From: Janthinobacterium sp. 61
GTDB lineage: Bacteria; Pseudomonadota; Gammaproteobacteria; Burkholderiales; Burkholderiaceae_D
NCBI RefSeq assembly: GCF_002846335.1
Contig: NZ_PJMQ01000001.1
Coordinates: 124,001 to 188,000 of the forward strand
Direction of reading: 5' to 3'
Length of the DNA: 64,000 nucleotides
Shown here: positions 60,702 through 64,000 of the stretch, piece by piece
Layout of the letters: each line of letters begins with the position of its first letter
Numbering within the stretch: the stretch's first letter is position 1
Notes under the pieces: generated by a model
The model's database searches: none
What the model saw: the letters and a program-made list of their open reading frames with translations, nothing else
Told to the model about the DNA's origin: nothing
Made by a program: the position numbers and the translations under genes

Positions 60702-61055
60702 TCAAGCCGCTTTGTGCCCCATGGCAATGACGGCGGCGCCGGCCAGGGCCAGGCCCACGCCCGCGATGTCCGTCCAGGCGGGCGTGATGCCGTCGACCAG
60801 CCACAGCCATCCCAGGGCCGTGGCGATATAGATGGCGCCATACGTGGCATACACCCTGCCGCTGGCGGCTGGATGCAAGGTCAGCAGCCACACGAAGATC
60901 AAGAGGCTGATGGCGGCCGGCAACAGCAGCCAGGCGCTGCCTTTGTTGCTGAGCCACAGCATGGGCAGGTAGCAGCCCAGCAGTTCAGCCACGGCCGTGA
61001 CGGTAAACAGCCCGAAAGTGCGGGCAAGACTGGTCCATTCGATGGCGTCGTTCAT
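60702..61055 (-). CDS. ynfA: YnfA/UPF0060 family small membrane protein
   Basis: The 117-residue protein has four predicted membrane helices and matches the YnfA family, related to small multidrug resistance transporters. Family phrases include [62 protein letters not shown]. It lies convergently to the TerB-like gene. The N-terminal part is about eight residues longer than E. coli YnfA. Confidence 0.93.
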   Translation of the reverse strand: MNDAIEWTSLARTFGLFTVTAVAELLGCYLPMLWLSNKGSAWLLLPAAISLLIFVWLLTLHPAASGRVYATYGAIYIATALGWLWLVDGITPAWTDIAGVGLALAGAAVIAMGHKAA

Positions 61056-61170
61056 GGTATTCCTGTGATGTGCTCAAGACGCTATTCTAGCTGCCAAGCA
61101 ATTTGGCAGCCGCTGGCGCGGGCAGCGTCGGCCCTGCTATGATCGGGATCGGATACCCGAGGAGAACACA

Positions 61171-62439
61171 ATGACGACGCCCCCAGTGCCGCGCGCCTTG
61201 CTGCAAGCCATGTTCCACGCCGCCATCGCCGCGGCCCAGCCATCGCACTGCATACCGCCCCATCTGCCGCCCGCGCCCAAGGGGCGTTTGATCGTCATCG
61301 GCGCCGGCAAGGCGTCGGCCGCCATGGCGCAAGCCGTGGAACAGCACTGGCCGGGGCCGCTGTCGGGACTGGTCGTCACGCGCTATGGCTATGCCGTGCC
61401 GTGTGAACGCATCGAGATCGTGGAAGCCTCGCACCCCGTTCCCGATGCGGCCGGCATGCAGGCGGCGCAGCGCATGCTTGATCTGGTCGCCAACTTGCAG
61501 CCCGACGATACCGTGCTGTGTCTGATTTCGGGCGGCGGCTCTTCCCTGCTGGCTTTGCCGCTGGATGGCATCAGCCTGGAAGACAAGCAAGCCTTGAACC
61601 GCGCGCTGCTGGCATCGGGCGCCACCATCGGCGAAATGAATTGCGTGCGCCGGCATTTGTCTGCCATCAAGGGAGGCCGGCTGGCGGCCGCCTGCCATCC
61701 GGCGCAAGTCATCACTTTGGCCATTTCCGACGTGCCCGGCGACAAGCTCGGCGATATCGCTTCCGGCCCCACCGTGGGCGACGCCACCACCTGCGAGGAT
61801 GCGCTGGCCATCGTGCGCCGCTATGGCATGGACTTGCCGGACAGCATACGAGCAACGCTGGAAAGCGGGCGCGGCGAATCGGTCAAGCCTGATGACCCCC
61901 GCCTGGCGCGCACGCAGACGACCCTGATCGCCACGCCGCAGATGGCGCTCGAAGCGGCCGCTAGCGTGGCGCGCGCGGCCGGCGTCAAGGCGTATATCTT
62001 GGGCGACAGCCTGGAAGGCGAGGCGCGCGACGTGGGGAAAGTCATGGCTGGCATCGCGCTGCAAACGGCCTTGCGGGGCCAGCCGTTCCCCGCCCCGTGC
62101 GTGCTGTTGTCGGGCGGCGAAACGACGGTCACCGTGCGCGGCAAAGGCCGCGGCGGGCGCAACGTGGAATTCCTGCTGGCGCTGGGTATCGCGCTGGAAG
62201 GCCAGGAAGGCATCCACGCGCTGGCGGGCGACACGGATGGCGTCGACGGCCAGGAAGACATCGCTGGCGCGGTCCTGGCGCCCGACACCCTGCAGCGCGC
62301 CTGGGCGCTGGGTATCAAGCCCCGCGACAGCCTGGACAACAACGATGGCCACGGCTTCTTCCAGGCGCTGGGAGATAGTGTGATCACGGGCCCGACGTTG
62401 ACGAATGTCAACGATTTCCGGGCCATTTTGATTACCTGA
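61171..62439 (+). CDS. ttuD: glycerate 2-kinase (MOFRL/TtuD family)
   Basis: The 422-residue enzyme belongs to the DUF4147/MOFRL glycerate kinase family (TtuD/GckA; formerly called hydroxypyruvate reductase), phosphorylating D-glycerate to 2-phosphoglycerate. Visible blocks are the Rossmann-like GRLIVIGAGKASAAMAQAVE, SGGGSSLLALP, DVPGDKLGDIASGPT and the C-terminal MOFRL domain with SGGETTVTVRGKGRGGRNVEFLLAL and AGDTDGVDGQED. A GAGGAGA ribosome-binding site precedes ATG 61171. No tartrate or glyoxylate genes adjoin it. Confidence 0.93.
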   Translation: MTTPPVPRALLQAMFHAAIAAAQPSHCIPPHLPPAPKGRLIVIGAGKASAAMAQAVEQHWPGPLSGLVVTRYGYAVPCERIEIVEASHPVPDAAGMQAAQRMLDLVANLQPDDTVLCLISGGGSSLLALPLDGISLEDKQALNRALLASGATIGEMNCVRRHLSAIKGGRLAAACHPAQVITLAISDVPGDKLGDIASGPTVGDATTCEDALAIVRRYGMDLPDSIRATLESGRGESVKPDDPRLARTQTTLIATPQMALEAAASVARAAGVKAYILGDSLEGEARDVGKVMAGIALQTALRGQPFPAPCVLLSGGETTVTVRGKGRGGRNVEFLLALGIALEGQEGIHALAGDTDGVDGQEDIAGAVLAPDTLQRAWALGIKPRDSLDNNDGHGFFQALGDSVITGPTLTNVNDFRAILIT

Positions 62440-63456
62440 TTACTGGAAATTTTCCAGCACGATTTTTCCTTTTGCTGTGTTACTTTCCAGGAGGGCATGC
62501 GCGCGCTTCAAATTTGCCGCGTTGATCGTGCCGAAGCGCTCGGCCAGGGTCGTCTTGATGATGCCGGCATCCACCAGCTGCGCCAGCTCATCCAGTAGTT
62601 CATGCTGCCGTACCATGTCGGCCGTCTGGAACAGCGAACGGGTAAACATCAGTTCCCAGTGCAGCGACACGCTCTTGCCCTTGAACTTGCGCACGTCGAT
62701 GTGCTCGGGGTCATCGATCAGGGCGAACTTGCCTTGCGGCGCGATCAATTCGACGATCTGGTCGAAATGCTTGTCGGTCTGGTTCAGGCTGATCACATAA
62801 TCGACGGGTGGCAAGCCCAGGCGCGTGATTTCCCCCGCCAGCGGCAAGCTGTGGTCGATCACGTGGTGTGCACCCAGGTCCGTGACCCAGGCGGCCGTTT
62901 CCTCGCGCGAGGCCGTGCCGATGATGGTGACACCCGTCAATTGCCGCGCCAGTTGCACCAGCACGGAGCCAACACCGCCGGCCGCGCCGATCACCAGCAG
63001 GGACTTGCCCGTCAGAATCTTGTCGCGGCTGATCTGCAGGCGGTCGAACAGCAATTCCCAGGCTGTAATGCTTGTGAGGGGCAGGGCAGCGGCCGCAGCG
63101 AAATCGAGGCTGGCCGGCATGTGGCCGACGATGCGCTCGTCGACCAGCTGGAATTCGCTGTTGCTGCCGGGGCGGTTGATGGCGCCCGCGTACCAGACCT
63201 TGTCGCCCACCTGGAACAGGGTCACGTCGGGGCCGACGGCGGTGACGACGCCGGCCGCATCCCAGCCCAGCACTTCCGGCTGGCCGTCCTTGGGCGCGCG
63301 GTTATTGCGCACCTTGGTATCGACGGGGTTGACGGAGATGGCCTGGACTGAGACGAGCAGGTCGCGCCCCGTGGCGACGGGCGTGGGCAGCTCGATGTCG
63401 AGCAGGGCGTCGTCATCCGTGATGGGCAGGCTGTGGTGGTAGGCGATGGCTTTCAT
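62440..63456 (-). CDS. zinc-type alcohol dehydrogenase-like (quinone oxidoreductase) family protein
   Basis: The 338-residue MDR enzyme parallels the one at 57177: LLVSVQAISVNPVDTKVRNN, VLGWDAAGVVTAVGPDVTLF and LLVIGAAGGVGSVLVQLARQL, with no zinc cysteines. It starts at ATG 63456 and is divergent from a LysR gene (106-bp gap). Its stop lies exactly at the end of ttuD convergently (62439/62440). The repeated motif pair of LysR plus divergent oxidoreductase suggests two parallel electrophile-response units in the window. Confidence 0.92.
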   Translation of the reverse strand: MKAIAYHHSLPITDDDALLDIELPTPVATGRDLLVSVQAISVNPVDTKVRNNRAPKDGQPEVLGWDAAGVVTAVGPDVTLFQVGDKVWYAGAINRPGSNSEFQLVDERIVGHMPASLDFAAAAALPLTSITAWELLFDRLQISRDKILTGKSLLVIGAAGGVGSVLVQLARQLTGVTIIGTASREETAAWVTDLGAHHVIDHSLPLAGEITRLGLPPVDYVISLNQTDKHFDQIVELIAPQGKFALIDDPEHIDVRKFKGKSVSLHWELMFTRSLFQTADMVRQHELLDELAQLVDAGIIKTTLAERFGTINAANLKRAHALLESNTAKGKIVLENFQ

Positions 63457-63561
63457 GCTAATCCTTGGTCAAGAGTGGGGAGGCGATGACGTATGATGGT
63501 TGCTTTCGCGCTCAGGAAAAAGAGGGCGCGTACCGAAACACTTTCAAGGGAATGCTGAAAA

Positions 63562-64000
63562 TTGCTGCGACTCGATGACTTGCAGGTGTTTGTGCGCACG
63601 GCCGACCGGGGCAGCCTGTCGGCGGCCGCGCGCGAGATCGGCATTTCGCCTGCGCTGGCGAGCGCCGCCGTCAAGCGCCTGGAAGGGGAGCTGGGCTTGC
63701 GCCTGCTGACCCGCACGACCCGGTCGCTGAGCCTGACGCCGGAAGGCACGCAATACCTCGAGCACGCGCGCGAAGCGCTGCGCCTGCTGCGCGCGGGCCA
63801 CGATGCGCTGCTGGCCGGCAAGGACAGTTTCGGCGGAACCTTGAAAATTGCCATGCCTTCGGACCTGGGGCGCAACCTGATGCTGGGCTGGCTGGACGAA
63901 TTCCAGTCGCGCCACCCGAAGCTGCACTACCAGCTCAGCGTCAGCGACCGGGTGGCCGACATGGTGCGCCAGCAAGTCGATATTGCCCTGCGATACGGGC
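63562..64000 (+). CDS. LysR family regulator (3'-truncated by window edge)
   Basis: The first 146 codons are visible. A TTG at 63562 is the only in-frame start, since a stop precedes it at 63556-63558. The N-terminal winged helix reads LDDLQVFVRTADRGSLSAAAREIGISPALASAAVKRLEGELGLRLLTRTTRSLSLTPEG, followed by the start of the effector domain (GTLKIAMPSDLGRNLMLGWLDEFQSRHP). It is of the CrgA/PtxR type and is divergent from the oxidoreductase at 62440, its probable target. Confidence 0.9.
   Translation, partial: MLRLDDLQVFVRTADRGSLSAAAREIGISPALASAAVKRLEGELGLRLLTRTTRSLSLTPEGTQYLEHAREALRLLRAGHDALLAGKDSFGGTLKIAMPSDLGRNLMLGWLDEFQSRHPKLHYQLSVSDRVADMVRQQVDIALRYG

Overview
The window is high-G+C chromosomal DNA of a betaproteobacterium, most likely an Oxalobacteraceae member of the Janthinobacterium/Massilia/Duganella kind. 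This rests on the ribE - ribBA(X)-type - ribH - nusB order, the protein families, the codon use and the palindromic intergenic repeats. No rRNA or species marker is present, so the genus is an inference.

1-12.1 kb is core housekeeping: the end of riboflavin synthase, an Ala/Gln-rich coiled-coil protein, an OsmC-family protein, a riboflavin operon (RibB with a degenerate RibA half, lumazine synthase, NusB), a membrane-anchored lytic transglycosylase, UbiD, the small SRP RNA, and the dnaX-ybaB-recR replication/repair cluster. 12.1-27.8 kb is metabolic and signalling: a CaiB-type CoA-transferase, a phytase-like lipoprotein, a hybrid histidine kinase with a REC-PAS-GGDEF-EAL regulator, CstA with its small partner and a divergent NarL-type two-component pair, and an HDOD protein followed by a PAS-GGDEF-EAL protein.

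27.9-37.4 kb looks like an old, decayed genomic island in the 3' end of tRNA-Ser(UGA). It holds a frameshifted tyrosine-recombinase remnant, a very large Ig-like-repeat autotransporter with three near-identical 525-bp units, a P2-type portal-protein fragment, a pair of ~118-bp direct repeats around the autotransporter, a tmRNA-3'-end-like scar and two unrecognised genes. A degenerate copy of the tRNA end and its terminator closes the island. 37.4-41.2 kb is a lower-G+C accessory stretch of small genes: VOC, GFA, cytochrome c, a secreted protein and a possible glycosyltransferase.

41.2-64 kb returns to ordinary chromosome: GNATs, DUF3079, prolyl-tRNA editing protein, an MFS/TetR divergent pair with a palindromic operator candidate, a Sel1-repeat protein, RNase Z, an MsbA-like exporter, three paralogous secreted MORN-variant (YwqK-like) proteins around a MarR regulator, a ClC channel, two LysR/oxidoreductase divergent pairs, an NhaR-like regulator divergent from an Alx/TerC-like membrane protein, a TerB-like protein, YnfA and glycerate 2-kinase.

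The most unusual non-coding signal is a four-copy intergenic element. Its ~90-bp core is conserved and the central stem shows compensatory changes. Each core is enclosed by flanking arms that differ in sequence from copy to copy yet remain complementary to each other. Three of the copies surround the ribBA-ribH-nusB operon.
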